Positions 26,266 to 33,957 of a stretch of DNA of 64,000 nt are shown here, one piece after another; the stretch's first letter is position 1, and each line of letters opens with the position of its first letter. Below the pieces are notes generated by a model that saw only the letters and a program-made list of their open reading frames with translations, was not told the DNA's origin and made no database searches. Where the stretch lies: the NCBI GenBank assembly GCA_963807975.1, contig CAWEDV010000006.1, forward strand, positions 62,001 to 126,000. The letters run 5' to 3'. A program made the position numbers and the translations under genes. The DNA comes from JAACFF01 sp963807975 (GTDB lineage: Bacteria > Chloroflexota > Anaerolineae > Promineifilales > Promineifilaceae).

Positions 26266-28053
26266 CTAATCCTTAGGATACATTTGCTCGATCTGCTGCG
26301 CGTACTTTTCGGCAACTACTTTGCGCTTTATTTTCTGGGTTGGGGTTAGTTCTCCCGTTTCTTGGGTGAACGGCTCAGAAAGCAGCGTAAACGCTTTTAC
26401 CTGTTCATAATTGGCCAATTCATCTGAACGGGAATCAATGCGCTGTTTGAAAAAGTCATGAACGTTGCGATTGTTGACCAATTCTGCCCAGGTCTGATAC
26501 TCGATACCATTTTCACGTGCATATGCTTCCAGCGCTTCAAAGTTTGGCACAATGAGCGCGCTAATATATTTGCGCCGGTCTCCTATTGCCTTGAACTGTT
26601 CGATGAAGTGGTCTTTGGCGTATACTGTCTCAATCTTTTGCGGTGCTATATTCTTGCCACCGGAGGTGATGATCAAATCCTTGATCCGATCCGTGATTCG
26701 CAGGAATCCTTCATTATCAAACTCGCCGATGTCACCGGTATGAAACCAACCTTCGCGAAACGCTTCGGCCGTGGCCGCGGGCTTTTTGTAATATCCCTGC
26801 GTTACGCTGGGACTCTGCACCAAGATTTCGCCATCCTCCGCTATTTTCACCACGCAGTCCGGAATGAGCTTGCCTACAGTACCAAATTTAAATGCCTTCG
26901 GCGTGTTGAAGGTCACCATTGGGGATGTTTCTGTGAGGCCGTAGCCCTGGCAAACCAGTAATCCCGCAGCAAAGAAAAACTCCTCGATCGCTTGCGAAAG
27001 CGGGGCGCCGCCGGCGGAGAAGAAATTCTTAGGGCCACCGACGATAGCGCGCACTTTGCTCAGCACTAATCTGTCGGCTATTTTGTGCTGCAATGTCAGC
27101 CCGCTTCCAGCCGAACCTTGATTCTTGAGCGCATATTGGAATTTTTGTCCCACACCGATCGACCAATGGAACAGTTTCTTTTTGATGGTGGAGCCTTGAT
27201 CGAGACCATGTATAGCGGCGGCATAAATCTTTTCGTACAGACGTGGCACGCTGACCATCACCGTCGGCTGCACGTCTGCCATTGCCGCAATGACTTCTTT
27301 AGGATTGGCCAGATAATTATTCTCAGCACCGCATTTGAAAATGAAGAATGACCAGGCGCGTTCGTAAACGTGGCTTAGGGGTAAAAAGCAGAGCGAACGA
27401 TCGCCAGGGCCGACATCGAATTGCCCTTGCATCGCGATAAACTGGTGGTAAAGGTTGCCATGGGTGAGCATGACGCCTTTTGGTTCACCAGTTGTGCCGG
27501 ATGTGTATATAATGGTCGCCAGCTCATCCGCTTGGGCACAAGCTATCCGCGCTTCAAGTTCTGTGTCCAGCGTCTTATCCGCTCCCTGGGCCGTGAACTG
27601 GCTGAAATACTGCACTTTCTCGCCCCTGATTTTCGTCTCATCATTAAAGGCGATTACACGCTTGAGACTTGGCGATCCCGCCAAGACAGCTTGAATCTTA
27701 TCCTGATTCTGTTGGTCACCAGTGAAGATCAGGGTCATATCAGTGTCGTCGATGATGTACGCTGCTTGCTCTGCGGTGTTGGTGGCGTATATGGGAACGG
27801 AGATGGCGCCCACGGCCAAGATAGCCAGATCAACCAATGACCACTCAGGCCGGTTTTGGGAGAAGATGCCGATGCGGTCGCCCGGTTGGATATCTGACGC
27901 GAGCAGGGCGCGGGCGATTTGGCGGATAGCAGACCCCATTTCTTTGTAGCTGGACACCCGCCACTGTCCGTCGATCCGGATGCGCATGGCGGTTTCCGAA
28001 GCATAGGTTTCTGTACTTTGGAGAATCAGACGGGCTAGTTGTTGTTCGCTCAT
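26266..28053 (-). CDS. Long-chain fatty-acid-CoA ligase (AMP-forming)
   Basis: This 595-residue ANL-superfamily enzyme activates fatty acids with ATP and CoA. Motifs: IIYTSGTTGEPKGVMLTHGN (P-loop, A3), FLPLSHVYERAW, QGYGLTETSPMVTFN (A5), GWFHTGDIGEFD and RITDRIKDLIITSGGKNIAP (A7/A8), plus the C-terminal lysine region TPTQKIKRKVV. The ATG at 28053 was chosen; AGGGA precedes it and the longer reading upstream runs into the glutaminase gene's end. It is convergent with pdxH (26 bp between stops) and lies 26 bp downstream of glsA. Confidence 0.92.
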   Translation of the reverse strand: MSEQQLARLILQSTETYASETAMRIRIDGQWRVSSYKEMGSAIRQIARALLASDIQPGDRIGIFSQNRPEWSLVDLAILAVGAISVPIYATNTAEQAAYIIDDTDMTLIFTGDQQNQDKIQAVLAGSPSLKRVIAFNDETKIRGEKVQYFSQFTAQGADKTLDTELEARIACAQADELATIIYTSGTTGEPKGVMLTHGNLYHQFIAMQGQFDVGPGDRSLCFLPLSHVYERAWSFFIFKCGAENNYLANPKEVIAAMADVQPTVMVSVPRLYEKIYAAAIHGLDQGSTIKKKLFHWSIGVGQKFQYALKNQGSAGSGLTLQHKIADRLVLSKVRAIVGGPKNFFSAGGAPLSQAIEEFFFAAGLLVCQGYGLTETSPMVTFNTPKAFKFGTVGKLIPDCVVKIAEDGEILVQSPSVTQGYYKKPAATAEAFREGWFHTGDIGEFDNEGFLRITDRIKDLIITSGGKNIAPQKIETVYAKDHFIEQFKAIGDRRKYISALIVPNFEALEAYARENGIEYQTWAELVNNRNVHDFFKQRIDSRSDELANYEQVKAFTLLSEPFTQETGELTPTQKIKRKVVAEKYAQQIEQMYPKD

Positions 28054-28079
28054 ATTCATTCCCTGCAATCTAGCACTAA

Positions 28080-29003
28080 TTAAAATATCGATATCCCGGT
28101 CATGGTCGTAAAAAGCTCCAGCGCTCTGGTGCCGGCCAGCGAATTGCCACTGGTATTCAGACCCGGTGACCAAGTACAAACGCTGAATTCATTGGGCATG
28201 ACAGCCAAGATTCCGCCTCCCACGCCGCTTTTGCCGGGCAGGCCAACCCGATAGGCAAAATCTCCTACCGAATCGTAGGTGCCGCAGGTTAGCATCAAGG
28301 AGTTGATGTATTTGGCTTGATTGGGCTGAATAACCACTTCATCACTGCCAAGTAACTTGCCTCCGTTAGCCAGATAGGCGCCGGCGCGTGCTACTTCAAT
28401 ACAGCTCATGGAGAGGGAACAATGATGATAATAGGCATCAAGAACATGCTGTGTATCATTGTGCAGGTTACCAAAGCTTTTTAGGAAGTAAGCCATGGCT
28501 GCATTGCGAAAACCAGTTTCACGTTCTGAACGGGCGACGGCGTGATCGAAATCGATCGCCGGTTTGTCACACAGTCTGCGCAAGAAACTTAAGACACTTT
28601 GGTGAGCATTGCCCAGGTGGGACAAGATAATATCGGTCACAACCAGCGCTCCGGGGTTGATGAAGGGATTGCGCGGGATGCCGTTTTCATATTCAAGCTG
28701 GACCAGCGAATTGAAAGCGGTCCCTGAAGGCTCGCGGCCGATTCTTGCCCACAAAGCATCTCCTTCAAGCTGCATGGCCAGGGTCAGGGTGAAGACTTTA
28801 GAGATACTCTGAACCGAAAACCTTTCCCCTGCATCTCCGATCTGGAACAACTCCCCGGAGAGTGTTTGTACGGCCATACCGAATTTGTTTGGCGGAATAT
28901 GGGCCAATTCCGGGATGTAATTGGCGACTTGCCCTTGGCTAAGGAGCGGTTTAATATCGGCGTAGATTTCTTCCAGTATGGGAGCGTAGTTCATATCATT
29001 CAT
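28080..29003 (-). CDS. glsA: Glutaminase
   Basis: This 307-residue serine-dependent glutaminase hydrolyses glutamine to glutamate and ammonia. The catalytic Ser66-x-x-Lys69 pair lies in FSVQSISKVFTL. Other family blocks are EYENGIPRNPFINPGALVV, SERETGFRNAAMAYFLKSFG, MLTCGTYDSVGDFAYRVGLP, condensed as TCGTYDSVGDFAYRVGLP, and GKSGVGGGILAV. The ATG at 29003 fits the usual N-terminus; an upstream in-frame start at 29072 would add 23 residues reaching toward the divergent cupin gene. The length is typical. Confidence 0.94.
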   Translation of the reverse strand: MNDMNYAPILEEIYADIKPLLSQGQVANYIPELAHIPPNKFGMAVQTLSGELFQIGDAGERFSVQSISKVFTLTLAMQLEGDALWARIGREPSGTAFNSLVQLEYENGIPRNPFINPGALVVTDIILSHLGNAHQSVLSFLRRLCDKPAIDFDHAVARSERETGFRNAAMAYFLKSFGNLHNDTQHVLDAYYHHCSLSMSCIEVARAGAYLANGGKLLGSDEVVIQPNQAKYINSLMLTCGTYDSVGDFAYRVGLPGKSGVGGGILAVMPNEFSVCTWSPGLNTSGNSLAGTRALELFTTMTGISIF

Positions 29004-29081
29004 GCTTGCTTTGGAACGATGGTAAAATGTCGCATTTATGTAGTATACAAGGAAATAATTCGAGTATGACAAGTTGGTATC

Positions 29082-29609
29082 ATGATTAGGTTGATCCAGG
29101 AGCTGAACGTAAAAAGCTATTTACTTGCAGACGACGGCTCTATTCCTAACAACCCTAAACTGCCGCTGCTCGTATATGCCGGCGCCCTGCAGCTTAAAGA
29201 ACATGGCTCCGCAGCAGCCTGTGAGAAGATTCTGAAGACCAACCTGTGGGGAAGCAGTTGGCGCAATGGGATTTATTCCTATCACCATTATCACAGCACA
29301 GCGCATGAAGTATTGATCATTGCCCAGGGCACGGCGCGCGTCCACTTCGGAGGCGAACATGGTCCAATGATCGACGTACAGTCTGGAGATGTGGTGGTTG
29401 TTCCCGCTGGGGTGGGGCATAAGAACCTGGGAGCCAGCCGCGATTTGCTGGTTGTGGGTGCTTATCCAACGGGCCAGAAGTGGGATCTTTGTCGAGGTGT
29501 GGCCGGTGAACGGCCGTGGGCGTTGCAGAATATTGCCAATGTGCCGCTACCGCTAGCCGACCCAATTTATGGGGATCGAGGGCCGTTGATCACCCAATGG
29601 TTGTCATAG
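29082..29609 (+). CDS. Cupin-domain protein, YjlB-like
   Basis: This 175-residue single-domain cupin has the first motif HYHSTAHEVLIIAQGTARVHFGG, condensed as YHHYHSTAHEVLIIAQG, and the second motif DVVVVPAGVGHKNLG with the metal-binding histidines. The layout (LKEHG...KILKTNLWGSSWRNGIYSYHHYH) is that of Bacillus YjlB and relatives, whose function is not established. It is divergent from glsA, with 78 bp between starts, and is followed by a debris region. Confidence 0.78.
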   Translation: MIRLIQELNVKSYLLADDGSIPNNPKLPLLVYAGALQLKEHGSAAACEKILKTNLWGSSWRNGIYSYHHYHSTAHEVLIIAQGTARVHFGGEHGPMIDVQSGDVVVVPAGVGHKNLGASRDLLVVGAYPTGQKWDLCRGVAGERPWALQNIANVPLPLADPIYGDRGPLITQWLS

Positions 29610-29640
29610 GACAGGGTTTTTCATTAGTCGCTCTGAGCCT

Positions 29641-29671
29641 GTCATGCTCGCGCAGGCGGGCATCCATTCCC
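29641..29671. repeat. Degenerate REP-like palindromic repeat
   Basis: The stretch carries CGCGCAGGCGGGCATCC between GTCATGC and ATTCCC. Read on the minus strand it is the widespread GGATGCCCGCCTGCGCGAG type of small palindromic repeat. A related copy lies at 33890-33947. Confidence 0.45.
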
Positions 29672-29981
29672 TTGAGTACGAACATGGATTATCGCCTTCG
29701 CGGTAAAGATAATTCACCGAAACCTGTTGAATAATGAAAAGCTGTAGTCATAGGAACTCCGTTTGTGACACTCCGCATAAACCCCCAATATTGAACCCGA
29801 TTGGCAGAGACGGTCGGGTCATGCCTAGCTGGCACATTTATGCAAAAAGGGGAATTCGGGAAACCCAAGCGCGGAGCAGCGAGACTTTGATTCGAGTGGC
29901 TCACTGCGGCTCAGAGAAAATAGTGGAACGGGGGTTGAAGTTTACGAACACGCTTGGGTGATAAACAGCGAAGGAATCATT

Positions 29982-30074
29982 GTGGATTTAGAGACGCTTA
30001 CCGATCAAGTTGAACAAATCTCTTCCAAATATAAGCAGAAATTTTGCACCGACCGTATCCCGGACTGGTTCTAA
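29982..30074 (+). pseudogene. Truncated MazG-like pyrophosphohydrolase start
   Basis: A GTG with AAGGA eight bases upstream opens a 30-codon frame reading VDLETLTDQVEQISSKYKQK then FCTDRIPDWF before TAA. This pattern (QVEQISxKYxxKF, R-DWF) resembles the first residues of MazG-like nucleotide pyrophosphohydrolases, after which the family's LKLQEEVGEL helix should follow; here it stops and runs into a perfect hairpin. I read it as a decayed remnant. The 370 bp before it (29610-29981) hold only the REP-like repeat and no gene. Confidence 0.4.
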
Positions 30075-30075
30075 G

Positions 30076-30100
30076 ATGCCAACTTTCCAAAAGTTGGCAT
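30076..30100. terminator. Perfect 11-bp terminator hairpin, likely bidirectional
   Basis: ATGCCAACTTT (30076-30086) and AAAGTTGGCAT (30090-30100) pair perfectly around a CCA loop. It abuts the nitroreductase stop on the minus strand and the MazG-like remnant stop on the plus strand, followed by TTTAAA on the plus side. Confidence 0.7.
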
Positions 30101-30101
30101 T

Positions 30102-30872
30102 TTAAAGCCACAATCCTTGTTCTTGCAGAGTATCCAGAAGCATTTTGCTGACACGGTGGTGAAGTTCTTTGGAATACTTGAATGCTGAGGTGTAGTAGTC
30201 AGTGACGCGGGTAATGCCGGCGGCTTGCAGCTTTTTGCGGGTGGACTCGATGGCGTTGTAACGCTGCCAGGCGTCAATTTCCCTTTCGGCATGTGCGTCG
30301 CGGATTTCTTGATCGCTCAGGCACTGGTATTTTTCCTGGTGGACCATGACTTCTAATGGCAAACGACCGCGCAGATCGGGATCTTCCGCCGGGTAGCCGA
30401 GGACGAGGCTGGTCACGGGAAATACCCCTTTGGGCAGGTCCAAGTATCTGATAATCTTGTCCGCCGCCCACCAGGTTGTGCCCAGGTAGCAGATTCCGAG
30501 GCCAACTGACTCCGCTGTTAAAGAGATGGTTTGTGCCGCGATCGTGGCATCGACTATGCCGGTCACGAAGCCAAGGAAATCATCAAAACTTTGTTTGGAG
30601 TTATTCACACGCAGCCACTCGCGCATGCGAAAGACATCCGCGCAAAATGTGAGCAGCACCGGCGCTTCGAGGATCATTTTCTGCTCGCCGTGAACTTTGT
30701 AGAACCAGTGCCGGCTGCTTTTGTTCCTGGTAACAATGACGGACCAGGTCTGCATATTGCCGGAGCTGGAACTGCGCAGCCCGGTGTAGAGGATGTCATT
30801 TAGCAGGGAATCATCAATTTCCTGTGAAGTAAACGAGCGAATAGAGCGGTGGGAGTTGGCTAGTATAAACAT
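30102..30872 (-). CDS. Nitroreductase-family protein
   Basis: This 256-residue FMN-dependent nitroreductase fold protein has NSHRSIRSFTSQEIDD, GLRSSSSGNMQTWSVIVTR, MILEAPVLLTFCADVFRMREWL, condensed as LEAPVLLTFCADVFRMREWL, and LTAESVGLGICYLGT. FMN would bind through RSIR and SSSGNMQ. A paralogue with the same layout lies at 43202-43993. The same frame stays open upstream through the 67-bp repeats, but that reading is artefactual; the ATG at 30872 matches the paralogue's N-terminus. There is no ribosome site and a -10 box lies about 7 bp upstream, so the mRNA may be leaderless. The electron acceptor is unknown. Confidence 0.85.
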   Translation of the reverse strand: MFILANSHRSIRSFTSQEIDDSLLNDILYTGLRSSSSGNMQTWSVIVTRNKSSRHWFYKVHGEQKMILEAPVLLTFCADVFRMREWLRVNNSKQSFDDFLGFVTGIVDATIAAQTISLTAESVGLGICYLGTTWWAADKIIRYLDLPKGVFPVTSLVLGYPAEDPDLRGRLPLEVMVHQEKYQCLSDQEIRDAHAEREIDAWQRYNAIESTRKKLQAAGITRVTDYYTSAFKYSKELHHRVSKMLLDTLQEQGLWL

Positions 30873-30878
30873 GAGGGG

Positions 30879-30906
30879 ATTATAGCGTTTACCGGGGTGG
30901 TCACAA
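30879..30906 (-). promoter_or_regulatory. Promoter of the nitroreductase gene, probably leaderless
   Basis: On the minus strand TTGTGA (30906-30901) and TATAAT (30884-30879) are 16 bp apart. The ATG begins at 30872, where transcription should start. The -35 box lies 8 bp from the edge of the tandem array. Confidence 0.55.
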
Positions 30907-30913
30907 GTAGGAT

Positions 30914-31909
30914 GAGTGGCTGGTGGGAAGGCGTATACAGGCCGCCAGGATGGCGGCGCTCCGTAAGAGTGGCGAGTGGTGAGTGGCTGGTGGGCAGGCG
31001 TGCACGGGCCGCCAGGATGGCGGCGCTCCGTAAGAGTGGCGAGTGGTGAGTGGCTGGTGGGAAGGCGTACACGGGCCGCCAGGATGGCGGCGCTCCATAA
31101 GAGTGGCGAGTGGTGAGTGGCTGGTGGGAAGGCGTACACAGGCCGCCAGGATGGCGGCGCTCCATAAGAGTGGCGAGTGGTGAGTGGCTGGTGGGAAGGC
31201 GTACACAGGCCGCCAGGATGGCGGCGCTCCGTAAGAGTGGCGAGTGGTGAGTGGCTGGTGGGAAGGCGTACACAGGCCGCCAGGATGGCGGCGCTCCGTA
31301 AGAGTGGCGAGTGGTGAGTGGCTGGTGGGAAGGCGTACACGGGCCGCCAGGATGGCGGCGCTCCATAAGAGTGGCGAGTGGTGAGTGGCTGGTGGGAAGG
31401 CGTACACGGGCCGCCAGGATGGCGGCGCTCCATAAGAGTGGCGAGTGGTGAGTGGCTGGTGGGAAGGCGTACACGGGCCGCCAGGATGGCGGCGCTCCGT
31501 AAGAGTGGCGAGTGGTGAGTGGCTGGTGGGCAGGCGTGCACGGGCCGCCAGGATGGCGGCGCTCCGTAAGAGTGGCGAGTGGTGAGTGGCTGGTGGGCAG
31601 GCGTGCACGGGCCGCCAGGATGGCGGCGCTCCGTAAGAGTGGCGAGTGGTGAGTGGCTGGTGGACAGGCGTACACGGGCCGCCAGGATGGTGGCGCTCCG
31701 TAAGAGTGGCGAGTGGTGAGTGGCTGGTGGGCAGGCGTACACGGGCCGCCAGGATGGTGGCGCTCCGTAAGAGTGGCGAGTGGTGAGGTGGCTGGTGGGC
31801 AGGCGTGCACGGGCCGCCAGGATGGCGGCGCTCCGTAAGAGTGGCGAGTGGTGAGGTGGCTCGTGGGAAGGCGTACACGGGCCGCCAGGATGGCGGCGCT
31901 CCGTAAGAG
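30914..31909. repeat. Tandem array: about 15 copies of a 67-bp hairpin unit
   Basis: About fifteen head-to-tail units of 67 bp, more than 90 % alike. Each carries the palindrome GCCGCCA-GGA-TGGCGGC followed by GCGCTCC, then a GAGTGGCGAGTGGTGAGTGG purine-rich part. Variants are shared by neighbours: CCATAAG instead of CCGTAAG, GGCAGGCGTGC instead of GGAAGGCGTAC, ACAGGC instead of ACGGGC, and a one-base insertion in the last two units. This implies stepwise local duplication. There are no unique spacers, so it is not a CRISPR array. The minus strand lacks stop codons in all three frames across the array, giving three long spurious reading frames. The 300 bp from 31910 to 32212 hold no feature I can support. 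Confidence 0.9.
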
Positions 31910-32212
31910 CGGAGAGGATGGATTGCGGGTATGATCTAGATTTTGTTTGGGTGGTATTTCGAAATGAGATATAAAATTTATGATTACCATACAAGATGTA
32001 GGTGTGTAATTATTAACTGGCTTTGGCAAAACGAGTTTGGAAATTCTGGAAATCCAACCGCAATGGATGGTTGCCGGTCGATTTCTTTCAATCCAATATG
32101 GGCTGGACTATGATCGAGCGGGGGGCAAATGATGGAGTCGCTTGATCTCGTTGGCGCGGATGAAGAGGATCCGCAGAATGGGTGATGGCGAAATGAAATT
32201 TGAAGAGGGGAA

Positions 32213-32773
32213 ATGGCAATGAAAGAATTTATCAAGAAGTTGAGAGGAGAGAATGCCCTGGTTCTCGATACCGAAACCACGGGTCTCGATAACAGAGCGG
32301 AAATTGTGCAGATTGGTATTGCCTCGTTGGAGGGAGAAGAACTATTCAATTCCTTCCTAAAACCGGCGCGAGCCAGGAGCTGGTCTGATGCGCAGCGGGT
32401 TCATGGAATCGCTCCGGCTGACGTGAAAGATGCACCAACGATCGGGGAGTTAGCCGAGCCGCTGAAGCGAATTGTGCACGGTCGTCCCCTGGCCATTTAC
32501 AACGCCAAGTTCGACATGAAGATGCTCTGGCAGTCCATTAAAGCGGCTAATGCAACTGCGCAATACCAATGGCTGTATGATGTAAACTACGAATGTGTGA
32601 TGGTGGAGTACGCCGCATATTGGGGGCAGCGGGGCCGTTATGGATATAAATGGCAGCGATTGGGCAACGCCTGCCAGCAGCAAGGGGTGAGGGTGGTGGC
32701 GGCCCACGATGCGCTGGGGGATGCAAAGCTCACGGCGGCGTTGATCAGAGCCATCGAGAAAAACTTGAGGTAG
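32213..32773 (+). CDS. DnaQ-like 3'-5' exonuclease
   Basis: This 186-residue DEDDh exonuclease shows Exo I (LVLDTETTGL, Asp19 and Glu21), Exo II (LAIYNAKFDMKML) and Exo III (AAHDALGDAKLTAAL, the H-x5-D form). It degrades DNA or RNA from the 3' end. It is unfused to any polymerase and resembles RNase T or ExoX in size. A ribosome site AGAGGGG lies just upstream; a second ATG two codons on is an alternative start. It is the only complete gene between the tandem array and the IS21 remnant. Confidence 0.85.
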   Translation: MAMKEFIKKLRGENALVLDTETTGLDNRAEIVQIGIASLEGEELFNSFLKPARARSWSDAQRVHGIAPADVKDAPTIGELAEPLKRIVHGRPLAIYNAKFDMKMLWQSIKAANATAQYQWLYDVNYECVMVEYAAYWGQRGRYGYKWQRLGNACQQQGVRVVAAHDALGDAKLTAALIRAIEKNLR

Positions 32774-32830
32774 GCGGGAGAAGGATGGACTGCGGCTGCT
32801 TCGACGTTGGGTAAGGCGATATTGGGATGA

Positions 32831-32974
32831 TTAGCCCGCCATTATCCGACCACTAGAGCGTTACTACCGCGTGCCCGCTTTTTCCGTGGGACTTACGCCC
32901 TGGATGAGGCGTTGCATGGCCTCAAGAGTGGGGATCGCGAGGCGTTTGAGGCGGGGATGGCGCAGTACATTTGA
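32831..32974 (+). pseudogene. C-terminal remnant of a phosphotransferase-like gene
   Basis: A 47-codon open stretch without a start reads LPRARFFRGTYALDEALHGL then KSGDREAFEAGMAQYI and stops at 32972-32974. The FxxGTYALDExxxG-GDxxAFExxMxxY pattern resembles the end of APH-type kinases. A TGA directly precedes it, so the rest of the gene is lost. Identification is tentative. Confidence 0.35.
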
Positions 32975-33161
32975 GTTTTCAGGGATGCTGCCACTTTCCA
33001 AGAATCTAGGTCGATGATGATGTCGTTTATGTTTTTCTCCCGGAAATGACATCGATTGAGTGGCGAGGGGCGAGAGGCGAAGGGATTTGGTTGTTAAAGG
33101 GCGGCGAAATTAGGGGAACTGGACGGTTGGCTCCCATCATGAAGGCGTGATAATTACCAGC

Positions 33162-33191
33162 ATTCTATCATAGAACATATGTTCTTGTCAA
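33162..33191 (-). promoter_or_regulatory. Orphan SOS promoter with a perfect LexA box
   Basis: On the minus strand TTGACA (33191-33186), the palindrome AGAACATATGTTCT (33185-33172) and TAGAAT (33167-33162) form a promoter whose 18-bp spacer is almost filled by a GAAC-N4-GTTC LexA box of the Gram-positive type. Downstream there is only a 37-codon frame (ATG ATG at about 33142) that runs into repeat debris. The regulated gene has been lost. Confidence 0.7.
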
Positions 33192-33194
33192 TAT

Positions 33195-33365
33195 TCGGAA
33201 ATGCGGAAGTGTGGTAGATGTGTTGGCCGGAGTTCTCCGGTCTGTCTGTCCACCACCGTCACCTTCTGTCCAGCATAGTCAACGAATAGCTTTTCGCCTG
33301 CCTTATGCTTCTGGTGCATCATCGGCTTGAGCTGTCTAAACGATGTTCGATTGAGATTTGGTTGC
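33195..33365 (-). pseudogene. IS21-family transposase (IstA) fragment
   Basis: Read on the minus strand, about 50 codons give LKPMMHQKHKAGEKLFVDYA then GQKVTVVDRQTGEL. This is the start of the IstA catalytic core (HKAGEKLFVDYAG with the first catalytic Asp). Neither the N-terminal helix-turn-helix part nor the rest of the DDE domain is present, and no istB follows. It is a fossil of an inserted element. The surrounding 32975-33558 stretch has no intact gene. Confidence 0.7.
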
Positions 33366-33558
33366 TTATCTGTCGAATAGGCTGGGATCCTTCACTCCGA
33401 GGACTGCGTCTAGGATGACAGTTGAAGGTGTGGGGGGGAGAAACGGTTGGTGACGAGGATTCTTGGTTGGCCTAAATGGCGGCACCCAACCGTCTTGACC
33501 CTACCGAATTAGTGGGAGCGGATAGGGGTGTTTAGTTGTCAGGATGACAGGCTTGGAG

Positions 33559-33864
33559 CTAAAAGAGTCCCCAATCACCGCCGGCGCCTTCTTCCATCAT
33601 GGAGGGGTCCCAGAGCTCGGTGCCGATTTGGACGCCGACGCCGCCTTTCATGACCGTGTTGCCGACGACGCGCACCTGTTCAATGATGGCGGGACCGTAG
33701 GGGCAGAAGGGGGTGGTTAAGATCATGGTGATGTCGGCCGTGTCTGCTTCTTCTTGGATTTCGATTTCGCGAATCAAGCCCAGCTCGACAATGTTGAGAC
33801 CAATTTCGGGGTCAATTACCGACCGCAAGGACTCAAGTAGAAGTTCATCCTTTTGGGTTACCAT
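33559..33864 (-). CDS. DUF59/MIP18-family Fe-S assembly protein (SufT-like)
   Basis: This 101-residue protein has SVIDPEIGLNIVELGLIREI, TMILTTPFCPYGPAIIEQV and the conserved Cys of TPFCP, all typical of DUF59 (PF01883). Members help mature Fe-S proteins. The tail (DPSMMEEGAGGDWGLF) is usual for this group. It lies 93 bp downstream of sufR on the same strand, with a REP-like repeat between them, so it may share the sufR transcript. It is divergent from sufC. Confidence 0.85.
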   Translation of the reverse strand: MVTQKDELLLESLRSVIDPEIGLNIVELGLIREIEIQEEADTADITMILTTPFCPYGPAIIEQVRVVGNTVMKGGVGVQIGTELWDPSMMEEGAGGDWGLF

Positions 33865-33889
33865 TTTTGCTCCTCAGTTTCCTCAGACT

Positions 33890-33947
33890 CGTTCCCGCTC
33901 TGGCGGGAATCTATTGCAATGGATTCCTGCCTGCGCAGGAATGACAG
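33890..33947. repeat. REP-like double hairpin
   Basis: Two palindromes lie in tandem: TTCCCGCTCTGGCGGGAA and ATTCCTGCCTGCGCAGGAAT, the second followed by GACAG. This is the widespread small palindromic repeat type. It separates sufR from the DUF59 gene and could act as a transcript stabiliser or stop. Confidence 0.6.
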
Positions 33948-33957
33948 ATTGTTCTAG

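Noticed and set aside
29734..29961. Plus-strand 75-residue frame after the cupin gene
   Set aside because: Composition is random-like, with no ribosome site and no recognised motif; it lies in the debris region.
30914..31909. CRISPR array
   Set aside because: Units are identical end to end with no variable spacers, and no cas genes are present.
30860..32029. Three long overlapping minus-strand reading frames of repeated Pro/His/Arg-rich peptide
   Set aside because: They are the same 67-bp repeat read in rotating frames, without start signals or codon bias; only the nitroreductase part (30102-30872) is supported.
33385..33412. Further repeat GGATCCTTCACTCCG...GGATGACAG
   Set aside because: It looks like a degenerate dispersed repeat, but I could not define its ends or pairing well enough to list it.
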